From: Nonomuraea guangzhouensis
GTDB taxonomy: Bacteria; Actinomycetota; Actinomycetes; Streptosporangiales; Streptosporangiaceae
Length of the DNA stretch: 64,000 bases
Direction: 5' to 3'
NCBI RefSeq assembly: GCF_019396345.1
Contig: NZ_JAHKRM010000011.1
Coordinates: forward strand, 248,001 to 312,000
The notes beneath the pieces were generated by a model. The model worked only from the letters and a program-made list of their open reading frames with translations, had not been told where the DNA came from and ran no database searches. The position numbers were made by a program, and so were the translations under genes. Positions 1 to 7,374 of the stretch are shown one piece after another. The first letter of the stretch is position 1, and each line of letters starts with the position of its first letter.

Positions 1-2495
1 GGTCTGAGAACGATCGTAGGGAATCCGACGGCTCGGCCGCACCGGCGACGCCCCCGCCGAGCTTCGGCCAGCCCCTTCAATATCCCGAGTCCCGGGCGTC
101 CCAAGAGGCGCCCGGGTCCCATCAAGCATCGCCGCCTCCGGCCGAACCCGGCTCGGGCGCTGATTCCGGCTCTGACAGCGCCGGGTATAGCGGTGACCAT
201 GACGACTCCGAAACCCGTCCGGGCGGCCACTCGCCCTTCGGCCCCGCTCCCACTGCGGAGCGGCTGCCTGCCTTCCCGGGCACACCGGATGCCGAGCGGA
301 CGGTGACCGGGGCATCGGCCTTCGACGGGTCGGCCGACTGGCAGCCGTTCGAACCACAGCCGGTGGAGCCGGCATCGGATGAGGCCGAGGACCGGCCCGG
401 CCTGCCGGCCTTCCCCGGCGCGCAGCCGTGGGAGGTGGCCGGCGACGACGGCGCCCAGTACGACTGGTTCGCCGACCCTCAGGGCCCGCCCCGCCCCATG
501 CGTGGCCGGCTGCCCCGCAACCTCGGCGCCCAGCCCGGCACCCCGTCGCCCTCCCCGCGACCGCCCGGCGGCCCCCAGTCCGCCGGCCCCGGAGCGCCAC
601 GACAGCCCGCCGCACCGGCACCGGGCGCGCAGCCCATCGCGCCGCAACCTGGCGCCCAGCCCCTGTCGCAACCCGGCGCGTCCCTGCCCGGCGCCCAGCC
701 TCCGTCGCTGCCCGGCGCCCAGCCTCCGTCGCAGGCCGCGGAGCCGGAACCAGACCCCCAGACGCCCGGCCAGTCCGGCGTCTCGTGGTCGTCGACGAGC
801 GGCCCGTGGCCCGCGCCCATCCCGGAGGAGCCCGCCACCTGGGCGGTCGATCCCGTGGTGCCCGGCGCGCCGGCTTGGGAGCCGCCGCCGGCCTTCACCG
901 CCGCGGCCGCGGGCATGCAGGTATGGCCCGCGCCGGTCTCCGATCCACCCGTCATGCCCTGGCCCGCCGCCACGGGCGAGCTCGCCGTGGAGCTGGACGC
1001 CGACGACGCGGCAGACCAGATGTCCTCCTGGAACGTCCCATCGGAGAGTTCGGACGACCCACCGGACGACGCCCCCACCTATCCGGGCGGCATCATCCCA
1101 CCGGTCACATCCGGCGACTCCCCGTCAGGCGCCAAGAGCTCCGTGTACGGCGGCCCCACCACCAAGGGCCCCGCATTCGGGGAGTCCGCACCCGACTACG
1201 ACGAGGCCGACCCCTCGGAGGATGACGCCGAGGACTTCGAGACCGACCCGAACCTGACCGCCCCCCACCCCTTCGACGCGAGGGGCGCCTCCTCCCGGCC
1301 CTTCGCCGCCAGGGACGCGGCCCAATCCGGCTTCGACGCGAACATCACCGATCCCGACTTCGGCGCGAACACGACCGCACCCGGGTTCGACGCGACCACT
1401 CCGGTCGCCTCCACCCCCACCACTCCGGCGCCCGCGTTCGACCCCAATTCCCGGGCGCATGCCTTCGACACGGGCCCGGCTCCGTCCGCGTCCGACCCGC
1501 ACTCCGCCTCCGCCGCACACCCGGTGGAGCCCAGCGATGTCCCAGTCTGGCCCCCGCTCCCCCACGGCGTACCCGAGCAGGAGAGCCGAGTCCCCGACCT
1601 CCCCTTCGAGGTATGGGGCCAGAAACCCACTCCCGCGCTGCCTCCGGGGTCGCAGGAGCGCGGCTCCACGCCACCGCAGGGCCTGCCCGTCGCCTACGGC
1701 GGACAAGGACCGTTCAAGCAGTCGCCGTTCCAGGCGACAGCGCCCGTCGGCAGCCCGCCCGGCAAGCCGGCAGGCCGCAAGGCGCTCTTCATCACCCTGG
1801 GCATACTGGCTCTGGCAGGCGTCGCCACAGGCGGCTTCTTCGCCTACAAGTCGGTGAGCGCGCCGTCCCCGCCCACCGCCACGGCGGTCGCCAAGCAGCC
1901 GCCGACGACGCCCCCGAGCATCGTCAGCACCGACACCACCACGACCCCGGTCGTCCCGGCCACCTCGATCCTCAACTCCGAAGAGACCGACCCGCGCAAG
2001 ATGTCGCTCTCCGAGGCGTTCCCGCAGAAGAAGATCGAAGCGAATGGCGCGGTGTTCTCCAAGGTCAAGACCGACATGACGGCAAGCTGCGAGAAGGCCG
2101 CCTCCGGTCCCTTCGCCGACGCGCTGCGCGACCAGAAGTGCAGCCGGATCGTACGGGCGACCTATGTCGACTCCAAGCGCCGCTACGCCGTGACGACCGG
2201 CATCGCCGTGCTGCCGACCAAAGAGGCGGCCATGAGCGCCGACAAGGCCAAGAACCTCGGCCGCAACATCTGGTTCCGCGGCCTCCCCGCGGCGGAGGGC
2301 ACGGGCGGCGAACGCGTGGAGATCGCCGGCGGCTACGCGGCGGGCCTGGTCTGGGGCCGGTACATCGTCTTCAGCTACGCCACGTACGCCGACGGCCACA
2401 CGCCCGGCACCAAGGAGAAGACACTCGACAAGGTCAGCGGCGCCTTCCGCGACCAGACCTCACAGGTCCTGGAACGCCGCCTCACCAACGACTGA
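1..2495 (+). CDS. Pro/Ala-rich single-pass membrane protein, 5' partial
   Basis: The reading frame is open to the left edge (codons start at base 3), so the gene begins outside the window; the GTG at 303 is only the first start-like codon seen and the frame upstream of it has the same composition (the phrase LPAFPG occurs on both sides). About 590 residues of Pro/Ala/Gly/Asp-rich disordered sequence contain PGAQP repeats (near 620-735) and later FDA/FGA-type repeats (near 1265-1470). One membrane helix follows (about 1780-1850, ALFITLGILALAGVATGG), then a Ser/Pro/Thr linker and a compact extracellular domain of about 170 residues with two Cys (AASCEKAASG-like and DQKCSR). That is a type II topology with a long cytoplasmic disordered tail. 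I do not recognise a named family. It faces truA convergently. Function unknown. Confidence 0.8.
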   Translation, partial: SENDRRESDGSAAPATPPPSFGQPLQYPESRASQEAPGSHQASPPPAEPGSGADSGSDSAGYSGDHDDSETRPGGHSPFGPAPTAERLPAFPGTPDAERTVTGASAFDGSADWQPFEPQPVEPASDEAEDRPGLPAFPGAQPWEVAGDDGAQYDWFADPQGPPRPMRGRLPRNLGAQPGTPSPSPRPPGGPQSAGPGAPRQPAAPAPGAQPIAPQPGAQPLSQPGASLPGAQPPSLPGAQPPSQAAEPEPDPQTPGQSGVSWSSTSGPWPAPIPEEPATWAVDPVVPGAPAWEPPPAFTAAAAGMQVWPAPVSDPPVMPWPAATGELAVELDADDAADQMSSWNVPSESSDDPPDDAPTYPGGIIPPVTSGDSPSGAKSSVYGGPTTKGPAFGESAPDYDEADPSEDDAEDFETDPNLTAPHPFDARGASSRPFAARDAAQSGFDANITDPDFGANTTAPGFDATTPVASTPTTPAPAFDPNSRAHAFDTGPAPSASDPHSASAAHPVEPSDVPVWPPLPHGVPEQESRVPDLPFEVWGQKPTPALPPGSQERGSTPPQGLPVAYGGQGPFKQSPFQATAPVGSPPGKPAGRKALFITLGILALAGVATGGFFAYKSVSAPSPPTATAVAKQPPTTPPSIVSTDTTTTPVVPATSILNSEETDPRKMSLSEAFPQKKIEANGAVFSKVKTDMTASCEKAASGPFADALRDQKCSRIVRATYVDSKRRYAVTTGIAVLPTKEAAMSADKAKNLGRNIWFRGLPAAEGTGGERVEIAGGYAAGLVWGRYIVFSYATYADGHTPGTKEKTLDKVSGAFRDQTSQVLERRLTND

Positions 2496-2529
2496 CCGAC
2501 CACGACTACGGCCCAGCCGGCGGCGGCCG

Positions 2530-2769
2530 GAGATGGGCTTAGTCGGTGGCAGGCGGGATGTCACCCGACGTGCGGACAGGCCGGGCCGCGAAGACGCGCT
2601 CAGCGAGTTCCGCGTCCGGCGGGAGACCGCCTTGATCGGTGGCACGCCGGAGATCGCCTTGATCGGTGGCACGCCGGAGATCGGCTAGCCGGTGGCGGGC
2701 GGGACATCGCCCAGCGTGCGGACACGCCGGGTCGCGAGGGCGCGCTCGGCGAGTTCCGCGTCCGGCGGG
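2530..2769. repeat. Duplicated truA 3' end with a 27-bp tandem repeat
   Basis: The last 93 bp of truA (2677-2769, including its stop) recur as an imperfect copy at 2530-2623, offset by 146-147 bp with a one-base indel next to the stop. The copy still reads PPDAELAER...PPATD and a stop on the minus strand. Between the copies, GCCTTGATCGGTGGCACGCC and the next seven bases are repeated twice exactly (2629-2655 and 2656-2682). This looks like a local tandem duplication of the gene tail. The copy has no start of its own and is not called as a gene. Confidence 0.8.
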
Positions 2770-4007
2770 TAGCTCACCTCTTCCAGACACAGGCCGTGCG
2801 CGGGCGCCACGTGCACCCCGGAGTCCCGCACGGCCCGCGCCAGCACCTGGCCCGGCCACTCCATGGGCCGGCGCCCGTCGGCCGCCGACAGCAGGGACCC
2901 GACCAGCGAGCGCACCATCGAGTGGCAGAACGCGTCGGCGACCACGGTGGCGACCAGTACTCCGTCGCCCTCCCGCACCCAGTCGAGCCGTTGCAGCCGC
3001 CGGATCGTGGTGGCCCCCTCGCGCTTCTTGCAGAAGGCGGCGAAGTCGTGCTCACCGAGCAGGTCTCCAGCCGCCGCGTTCAGCGCGTCGAGGTCAAGCG
3101 GGCGGTTGTGCCAGACCACCTCCCGGCGCCGCAACGGATCCACCCCACCGGGTGCGTCACTCACCCGGTACGCGTACCGGCGTGACAGCGCGGAGAAACG
3201 CGCGTCAAAGCCCTCAGGAGCCACGGAGACCCGATGAACCCGCACATCCGACTCCAACACCCCAGCCAGCCGCCGCAACAGCGTAGCGAGCCGCTCATCC
3301 ACGTCCAGCCCCCCTACGGCGCCCACCGACACCAAGCCGCTCGGCACCGCAGGCCCGGCCGATGCGGAACCGGTCACCGCAGGCCCAGTCACCCCGGACC
3401 CAGGCACCGCGGGCCCAGGCACCCCGGCCCCAGACACCCCGGCCCCAGACACCGCGGGACCAGTCGGCGCAGGGCCGGCCGATGCGGGACCAATCACCCC
3501 GGAGCCGGTCACCGCAGGGCCAGTCGGCGCAGGGCCGGTCGATGCGGGCCCGGTCGACACCGAGCCGGTCGGCGCGGGACCAGTCGCCGCAGGGCCGGTC
3601 GATACGGAGCCAGTCGCCTCGGAGCCAGTCGCCTCGGAGCCAGTCGCCTCGGAGCCAATCGCCTCGGAGCCAATCGCCGCGGAGCCGACTGGCGCCGGGC
3701 CGGTAGGTGTGGGGCCGTCAGGCGGGAAGGTTGCCGAGGGTTCGCGGACGGCGGATCTCCGGTGGTTGCGGTCGAGGGCGGAGAGCGCCTCCACCGGGAG
3801 ATCCACGTGCGCCACCTGCCCGCGCGCGTGCACCCCGGCATCCGTACGCCCGGCGACGGTCAGCGCCGGCGGCTCGGTCAGCCGCAGGATCCGGCCGAGC
3901 GCCTGCTCGATCTCCCCCTGGACCGTACGCAGCCCCGGCTGCCTGGCCCACCCGGAGAAATCCGTCCCGTCGTAGCCGAGATCAAGGCGGAGCCGTACCA
4001 CGATCAT
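2685..4007 (-). CDS. truA: tRNA pseudouridine(38-40) synthase TruA with large internal insertion
   Basis: Isomerises uridines 38-40 in the tRNA anticodon stem to pseudouridine. The N-terminal part has YDGTDFSGWA (about 12-21) and the catalytic motif AGRTDAGVHA with Asp56; the C-terminal part has FDARFSALSRRYAYRV (about 267-282), HDFAAFCK and CHSMVRSLVGSLL (361-373), so both TruA halves are intact and in frame. Family members are usually about 250-290 residues; this one is about 440 because residues 85-230 are an inserted low-complexity segment. It also has a C-terminal tail (PPDAELAER...) that is duplicated downstream. The minus strand reads GGGGAGAGG directly before ATG (4007); the GTG at 4001 has better ribosome-binding-site spacing and is an equally good start. 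It follows rplQ, its usual actinobacterial neighbour. Confidence 0.9.
   Translation of the reverse strand: MIVVRLRLDLGYDGTDFSGWARQPGLRTVQGEIEQALGRILRLTEPPALTVAGRTDAGVHARGQVAHVDLPVEALSALDRNHRRSAVREPSATFPPDGPTPTGPAPVGSAAIGSEAIGSEATGSEATGSEATGSVSTGPAATGPAPTGSVSTGPASTGPAPTGPAVTGSGVIGPASAGPAPTGPAVSGAGVSGAGVPGPAVPGSGVTGPAVTGSASAGPAVPSGLVSVGAVGGLDVDERLATLLRRLAGVLESDVRVHRVSVAPEGFDARFSALSRRYAYRVSDAPGGVDPLRRREVVWHNRPLDLDALNAAAGDLLGEHDFAAFCKKREGATTIRRLQRLDWVREGDGVLVATVVADAFCHSMVRSLVGSLLSAADGRRPMEWPGQVLARAVRDSGVHVAPAHGLCLEEVSYPPDAELAERALATRRVRTLGDVPPATG
3339..3716 (-). repeat. 15-bp-period repeat encoding xTGPA pentapeptides inside truA
   Basis: About 25 degenerate 15-bp units encode a five-residue repeat of the form x-[TSVI]-G-[PS]-[AEV]. 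The 3' half in gene order is mostly PTGPA, VTGPA and VSGAG; the 5' half contains three near-identical SEATG units (3615-3665). The period is a multiple of three and the TruA domains on both sides stay in frame. The segment probably forms an extended, Ala/Pro/Gly-rich solvent-exposed loop between the two TruA domains. Confidence 0.85.
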
Positions 4008-4036
4008 CCTCTCCCCAGACCACCTGAAACGCGAAT

Positions 4037-4069
4037 GGGCCCGAACCCCCACAAGAGGGGTCCGAGCCC
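4037..4069 (-). terminator. Strong hairpin between rplQ and truA
   Basis: Arms GGGCCCGAACCCC (4037-4049) and GGGGTCCGAGCCC (4057-4069) pair over 13 positions (two G-U in the minus-strand RNA) around a 7-nt loop. No T-run follows, as is common for actinobacterial terminators. It lies between the rplQ stop and the truA start, so it may attenuate truA or stabilise the rplQ 3' end instead of ending all transcription. Confidence 0.55.
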
Positions 4070-4089
4070 GATTCAACCGACCTGACGGA

Positions 4090-4632
4090 TCAGGCCTCGT
4101 CCTTCTTCGCCTCGCCAGCCTCGCCGGCCTCAGCGGCCTCCGCGACGGGGGCCTCAGGGGCCTCGTCCGACGCGGCGGTCTCGGCAGCGGGCTCCTCAAC
4201 AGCAGCGGGGGCCTCAGCAGCGGGAGCGGCAGCGGCGGCCGGAGCCTCCGAGCGCGAGACACGCACCGGGTTCAGCGGCTCGGTCACCAGCTCGATAACA
4301 GCCATAGGAGCGTTGTCACCCTTACGGGCGCCCACCTTGGTGATCCGGGTGTAACCGCCGGGACGCTCCGCGAACGTCACCGCGAGCTCCGTGAAGAGGT
4401 GGTGGACGACGCCCTTGTCCTTGACGACCGTGAGCACCTGGCGACGGTTGTGGATGTCGCCCTTCTTCGCCTTGGTGATCAGGCGCTCCGCCAGCGGACG
4501 GACGCGCTTGGCCTTGGTGACCGTGGTGCGGATCTTGCCGTGGCGGAACAGGTCCGTGGCGAGGTTCGCCAGGATCAGCCGCTCGTGCGCCGGGCTACCA
4601 CCAAGACGTGCACCCTTGGGAGGCTTGGGCAT
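4090..4632 (-). CDS. rplQ: 50S ribosomal protein L17
   Basis: Large-subunit ribosomal protein at the exit-tunnel region. The N-terminal body (MPKPPKGARLGGSPAHERLI..., then NLATDLFRHGKIRTTVTKAK) is characteristic. The conserved body ends near residue 120 (GDNAPMAVIELV). The remaining ~60 residues are an Ala/Glu-rich acidic tail, typical of actinobacterial L17 and absent from the E. coli protein. Start: AAGGAG precedes the ATG at 4632 with 7-nt spacing. rplQ normally follows rpoA; here no trace of rpoA is present and the upstream DNA is a broken aldehyde dehydrogenase gene, so the promoter of this essential gene is unclear. Confidence 0.97.
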   Translation of the reverse strand: MPKPPKGARLGGSPAHERLILANLATDLFRHGKIRTTVTKAKRVRPLAERLITKAKKGDIHNRRQVLTVVKDKGVVHHLFTELAVTFAERPGGYTRITKVGARKGDNAPMAVIELVTEPLNPVRVSRSEAPAAAAAPAAEAPAAVEEPAAETAASDEAPEAPVAEAAEAGEAGEAKKDEA

Positions 4633-4728
4633 TGCGTTCTCCTTGTGAGTTAACCCGCCCCGGCCGTACCAGGTACCGAAGTCGGGCCGGGTCGCAGTCG
4701 TTCTCTGTGCGACCCGTTATCGTCGCCC

Positions 4729-4755
4729 GCGCCGGGCGGCTGAGCCGTCCGGCGC
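4729..4755. repeat. Inverted repeat at the rplQ/aldehyde dehydrogenase junction
   Basis: GCGCCGGGCGGCT (4729-4741) and AGCCGTCCGGCGC (4743-4755) pair over 13 positions with one mismatch and a one-base centre. It sits where aldehyde dehydrogenase similarity stops. It could be a terminator carried by either side or a recombination scar. Nothing recognisable is encoded between it and rplQ. Confidence 0.5.
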
Positions 4756-4759
4756 GCGG

Positions 4760-4966
4760 CGTGGCGGCCCAGACGGGGAAGGCGGCCGCGGCCGCGGCGA
4801 CGGCCGCCTGCGCCTCGGCCTGCCCGCCGCGGGCGATCTCGGCGAGGACGCGGCCGTCGATGGGCGACTCGTCGGTGAAGGTCGTGGGGGAAGCGACGCG
4901 CTCTCCGCCGATCCAGTGCCGGGTGTCGACGGCGACGCCGCCGACGGTCGCGATGTGCTGTGTCAT
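4760..4966 (-). pseudogene. Aldehyde dehydrogenase, 5' fragment
   Basis: The first ~69 residues match the start of a family of NAD-dependent aldehyde dehydrogenases: HWIGGERVASPTTFTDESPI, then DGRVLAEIARGG, a stretch of Ala, and FPVWAA. Similarity then stops (normal length is about 480-500 residues) and the frame runs on through unrelated sequence into rplQ. The cofactor-binding and catalytic Cys/Glu regions are all missing, so it cannot be active. Its ATG overlaps the stop of the preceding decarboxylase-like gene (ATGA at 4963-4966), showing that it was the last known gene of the catabolic operon before the break. Confidence 0.75.
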
Positions 4967-5769
4967 GAACGGTCCTTCGCAGGGGATTCGAGCAGGGTGC
5001 CGCCGTCCCAGACGACGCCGACCTGGCGGTAGTACGCGGCGATGGGCTCGCGGACCTCCAACCTGGCCAGTTCCTCGGTGGGCGCCTCGAACAGCTCCAG
5101 ATCGGCCTCGCCGCGCCAGGGCACGCCGCCTTCGACCGCCGCGGCTCCGGACTCGACGAGTTCGTCGAGCGCGAGCCCGCCGCCCTTTTCGATGGAGGGC
5201 AGGAGGCGGTGGTGCGCCATGGGGTGGCCGTTGACGAAGCCGTTGCTCCGCGCGGGCTCGCGCAGCGTCACCACGGCCTGGGCCAGCCTGCGGTCGGCCG
5301 CGGCGAGCGTGGCGCCGAAGCGGGCGCCCGCCTCGATCTTCGGCGCGGGACCGTACGGGTGGGGGCGGGTCAGGTGGATCGAGCCGAGCTTCTTGGGGTA
5401 GCCCTGGTGGATGCCGCGGGCGATGGCGAAGTCCTTGTCCACCCAGATGTAGACGCAGCGCGAGTAGGTACGCCCTCTATAGGAGCAGCGCACGACCGCG
5501 AACGCCTCCTTGTACTGGGCGCGCACCGGGTCGAGCAGCTCCTCCCGCGAGGTCGCGCAGGACTGCCAGTCCGCCCAGATCAGCGCCACCGCGCCCGGGT
5601 CGTCCTGGGCGAGCTCCAGCGGCTCGGGCAGCAGTTCGCGCACCCGGGCCGGGTCGGTGCGGTACTCGACGGTGAGCAGGTCACCCGAGTAGTGCCACGG
5701 CGGTGAGGGGATCAGGGAGGAGCGTCCCGTGGCGGTACGGGGGTAGAGGAAGCCGCTGACTGTGGTCAT
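4963..5769 (-). CDS. Acetoacetate decarboxylase family protein
   Basis: 268 residues of the acetoacetate decarboxylase fold. The motif GIHQGYPKKLGSIHLTRPHP holds the Lys-Lys pair whose first Lys forms the Schiff base in the clostridial enzyme. PPWHYSGDLLTVEY near the N-terminus and YIWVDKDFAIARG also match the family. Many actinobacterial members act on larger or cyclic beta-keto or enol substrates, so the substrate is not predicted. Start ATG 5769 with AAGGAA about 8-9 nt upstream. It lies 13 bp after the ferredoxin reductase and overlaps the truncated aldehyde dehydrogenase by 4 nt, so it is one operon with the electron-transfer genes. Confidence 0.85.
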   Translation of the reverse strand: MTTVSGFLYPRTATGRSSLIPSPPWHYSGDLLTVEYRTDPARVRELLPEPLELAQDDPGAVALIWADWQSCATSREELLDPVRAQYKEAFAVVRCSYRGRTYSRCVYIWVDKDFAIARGIHQGYPKKLGSIHLTRPHPYGPAPKIEAGARFGATLAAADRRLAQAVVTLREPARSNGFVNGHPMAHHRLLPSIEKGGGLALDELVESGAAAVEGGVPWRGEADLELFEAPTEELARLEVREPIAAYYRQVGVVWDGGTLLESPAKDRS

Positions 5770-5782
5770 GTGGTGCGATTCC

Positions 5783-6991
5783 TTACGGAGTGAGGGCGGG
5801 TTGCTTGAGCAGGCCGGCGCGATGGCGGGCGGCCGCGGCGGTGGCGGCGGGCCCGCCGAGCGCGACGACGCCGGCCAGCCGTCCGCCGGCGTGGTAGCCG
5901 ACGACGACGTCCCCGCCCAGGTCGCCCTCGAGCACGCGGATGTCGTCGAGGCCCAGCGTGGGGGCGCCGAAGGACTGCAGGCGGAAGTCGTGCTGGTCGC
6001 TCCAGAAGGTGGGCAGCGGTGCGAACGGCTCGGGGTCGGGCTCGGTGCCCGTGAGGTGGGCGGCGAGGGTTCTGGCGGCGCGCTTGGCGGTGTCGCCGGG
6101 GATCGACCAGTGCTCGATCCGGCGCGGCACGCCGTCGTAGCGGGCGTTGGGGAAGCGGGCCACGTCGCCGACGGCCACGACGTACGGCAGACCGCCCACG
6201 CGCAGCAGCTCGTCGGTGAGCACGCCGTCGGCGAGGTCCAGGCCGTTGCCGGCCAGCCACTCGGTGTTGGCCACCGAGCCGACCGCCTCGACCACCACAT
6301 CGGCGGGCAGCGTCCGCCCGTCCGCCAGCACGACGCCCGTGACACGGTCGGCACCCTCGAAGGTGGTGACCCCCGTGCCGAGGGCGAAGCGCACACCGCG
6401 GGCCTCGTGCCGCGTGCGCAGCTCGCGGGCCAGCGGCTCACCGAGCGGGCGGAGCATGGGCAGCCGCTCCGGGTCGGCCACGGTCACCTCCGCGGCCCCG
6501 AGCGCGACGGCGGTGGCGGCGACCTCGCAGCCGATGAACCCGGCGCCGACCACCACGACGCGAACGCCGGGCCGGGTCAACTCCGAGCGCAGCGCGCGAG
6601 CGTCGGCCATGGTGCGCACGGTGTGGCGGCCCGGGGCGGGCCCGGGACAGCGCAGCCGCCGCGGCCGCATTCCGGTGGCCACGACCAGGCCGTCGAAGGC
6701 CAGCTCGGCGCCGTTGCCCAGGCCGGCGACACGGCGGGCCAGGTCGGCGGACGTCACCGCGGTGCCGAGGAGCCATTCCACGTCGGCGGTGCTCGCCCGG
6801 GGCCGGAAGGCCAGCGACTCGAAGGACTCCCGGCCGGCCAGCACCTCCTTCGACAGGGGCGGCCGGTTGTAGGGCATGGCCGGCTCGTCGCCGACCACGG
6901 TGATCGCCCCGGTCCAGCCTGCGGCGCGTAGCTGCTCGGCCGCGCGCAGGCCGCCCATCGACGCTCCGGCCACGACGACGCGAGGTGACAT
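5783..6991 (-). CDS. FAD-dependent NAD(P)H-ferredoxin reductase
   Basis: 402 residues. The N-terminal FAD-binding motif is VVVAGASMGGLRAAEQL (about 5-21) followed by PYNRPPLSKEVLAG, the signature of the putidaredoxin reductase/ThcD type. The second Rossmann motif, VVVVGAGFIGCEVAA, binds NAD(P)H, and the C-terminal domain has the FWSDQHDFRLQSFG motif of the family. It would pass electrons from NAD(P)H to the small ferredoxin encoded 2 bp upstream and so to the P450 across the divergent promoter. Confidence 0.93.
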   Translation of the reverse strand: MSPRVVVAGASMGGLRAAEQLRAAGWTGAITVVGDEPAMPYNRPPLSKEVLAGRESFESLAFRPRASTADVEWLLGTAVTSADLARRVAGLGNGAELAFDGLVVATGMRPRRLRCPGPAPGRHTVRTMADARALRSELTRPGVRVVVVGAGFIGCEVAATAVALGAAEVTVADPERLPMLRPLGEPLARELRTRHEARGVRFALGTGVTTFEGADRVTGVVLADGRTLPADVVVEAVGSVANTEWLAGNGLDLADGVLTDELLRVGGLPYVVAVGDVARFPNARYDGVPRRIEHWSIPGDTAKRAARTLAAHLTGTEPDPEPFAPLPTFWSDQHDFRLQSFGAPTLGLDDIRVLEGDLGGDVVVGYHAGGRLAGVVALGGPAATAAAARHRAGLLKQPALTP

Positions 6992-6993
6992 GG

Positions 6994-7182
6994 TCAGTCC
7001 TCGATCGTGATGGCCTGGAGCGGGCAGACGTCGGCGGCGTCCTCGACGTCGGCGCGCAGCGACTCGTCAGGCTCGGCGACGTACGCGAGGTGCCCGGCGT
7101 CGTCGAGACGGAAGACGTCTGGAGCGGCGAAGACGCACTGCCCGTGGTCCTGGCACTTGGTCAGGTCGACGACGACCTTCAT
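6994..7182 (-). CDS. P450-type [3Fe-4S] ferredoxin
   Basis: 62 residues. Cys10, His13 and Cys16 form CQDHGQC and Cys53 is in VCPLQAI, the three-cysteine pattern with His in place of the second cluster cysteine that is common in actinobacterial P450 redox partners. AGGAGG sits 8 nt before ATG 7182; a GTG at 7191 overlaps this site and is rejected as start. First gene of the minus-strand operon, divergent from the glutamine synthetase-like and P450 genes. Confidence 0.93.
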   Translation of the reverse strand: MKVVVDLTKCQDHGQCVFAAPDVFRLDDAGHLAYVAEPDESLRADVEDAADVCPLQAITIED

Positions 7183-7195
7183 GAGCCGCACCTCC

Positions 7196-7213
7196 TATCG
7201 TTTGGGTCCAAAC
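7196..7213. promoter_or_regulatory. Operator-like inverted repeat, ferredoxin side
   Basis: TATCGTTTGGGTCCAAAC: GTTTGG and CCAAAC form a 6-bp palindrome with a GT centre, immediately upstream of the ferredoxin ribosome-binding site. It matches the site at 7305-7323 base for base through TATCGTTTGG. A repressor here would act on the ferredoxin operon. Confidence 0.6.
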
Positions 7214-7304
7214 AACATAAGAAGCCACCCAGGGCCTGGTCAAGAGCCTGGCCGGAGATGATGGATTTACATCGCCCCCTATTGCGGGGTCGATGGCCCG
7301 TCCG

Positions 7305-7323
7305 TATCGTTTGGCCTCAAACG
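7305..7323. promoter_or_regulatory. Operator-like inverted repeat, glutamine synthetase side
   Basis: TATCGTTTGGCCTCAAACG: CGTTTG and CAAACG are perfect arms around a 4-base centre. It lies 52 bp before the ATG of the glutamine synthetase-like gene and 109 bp from its twin at 7196. The two sites bracket the divergent promoter region 7183-7374, which also contains a short hairpin (CCCC...GGGG, near 7276-7289). Confidence 0.6.
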
Positions 7324-7374
7324 AATTGTGGAGCAGTGCCGCCGTACCTCCACCGCCCGCCCGAGGGGACGCCG

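Noticed and set aside
2685..4007. TruA insertion as two frameshifted genes
   Set aside because: Both TruA halves lie in one uninterrupted frame and the repeat period is a multiple of three.
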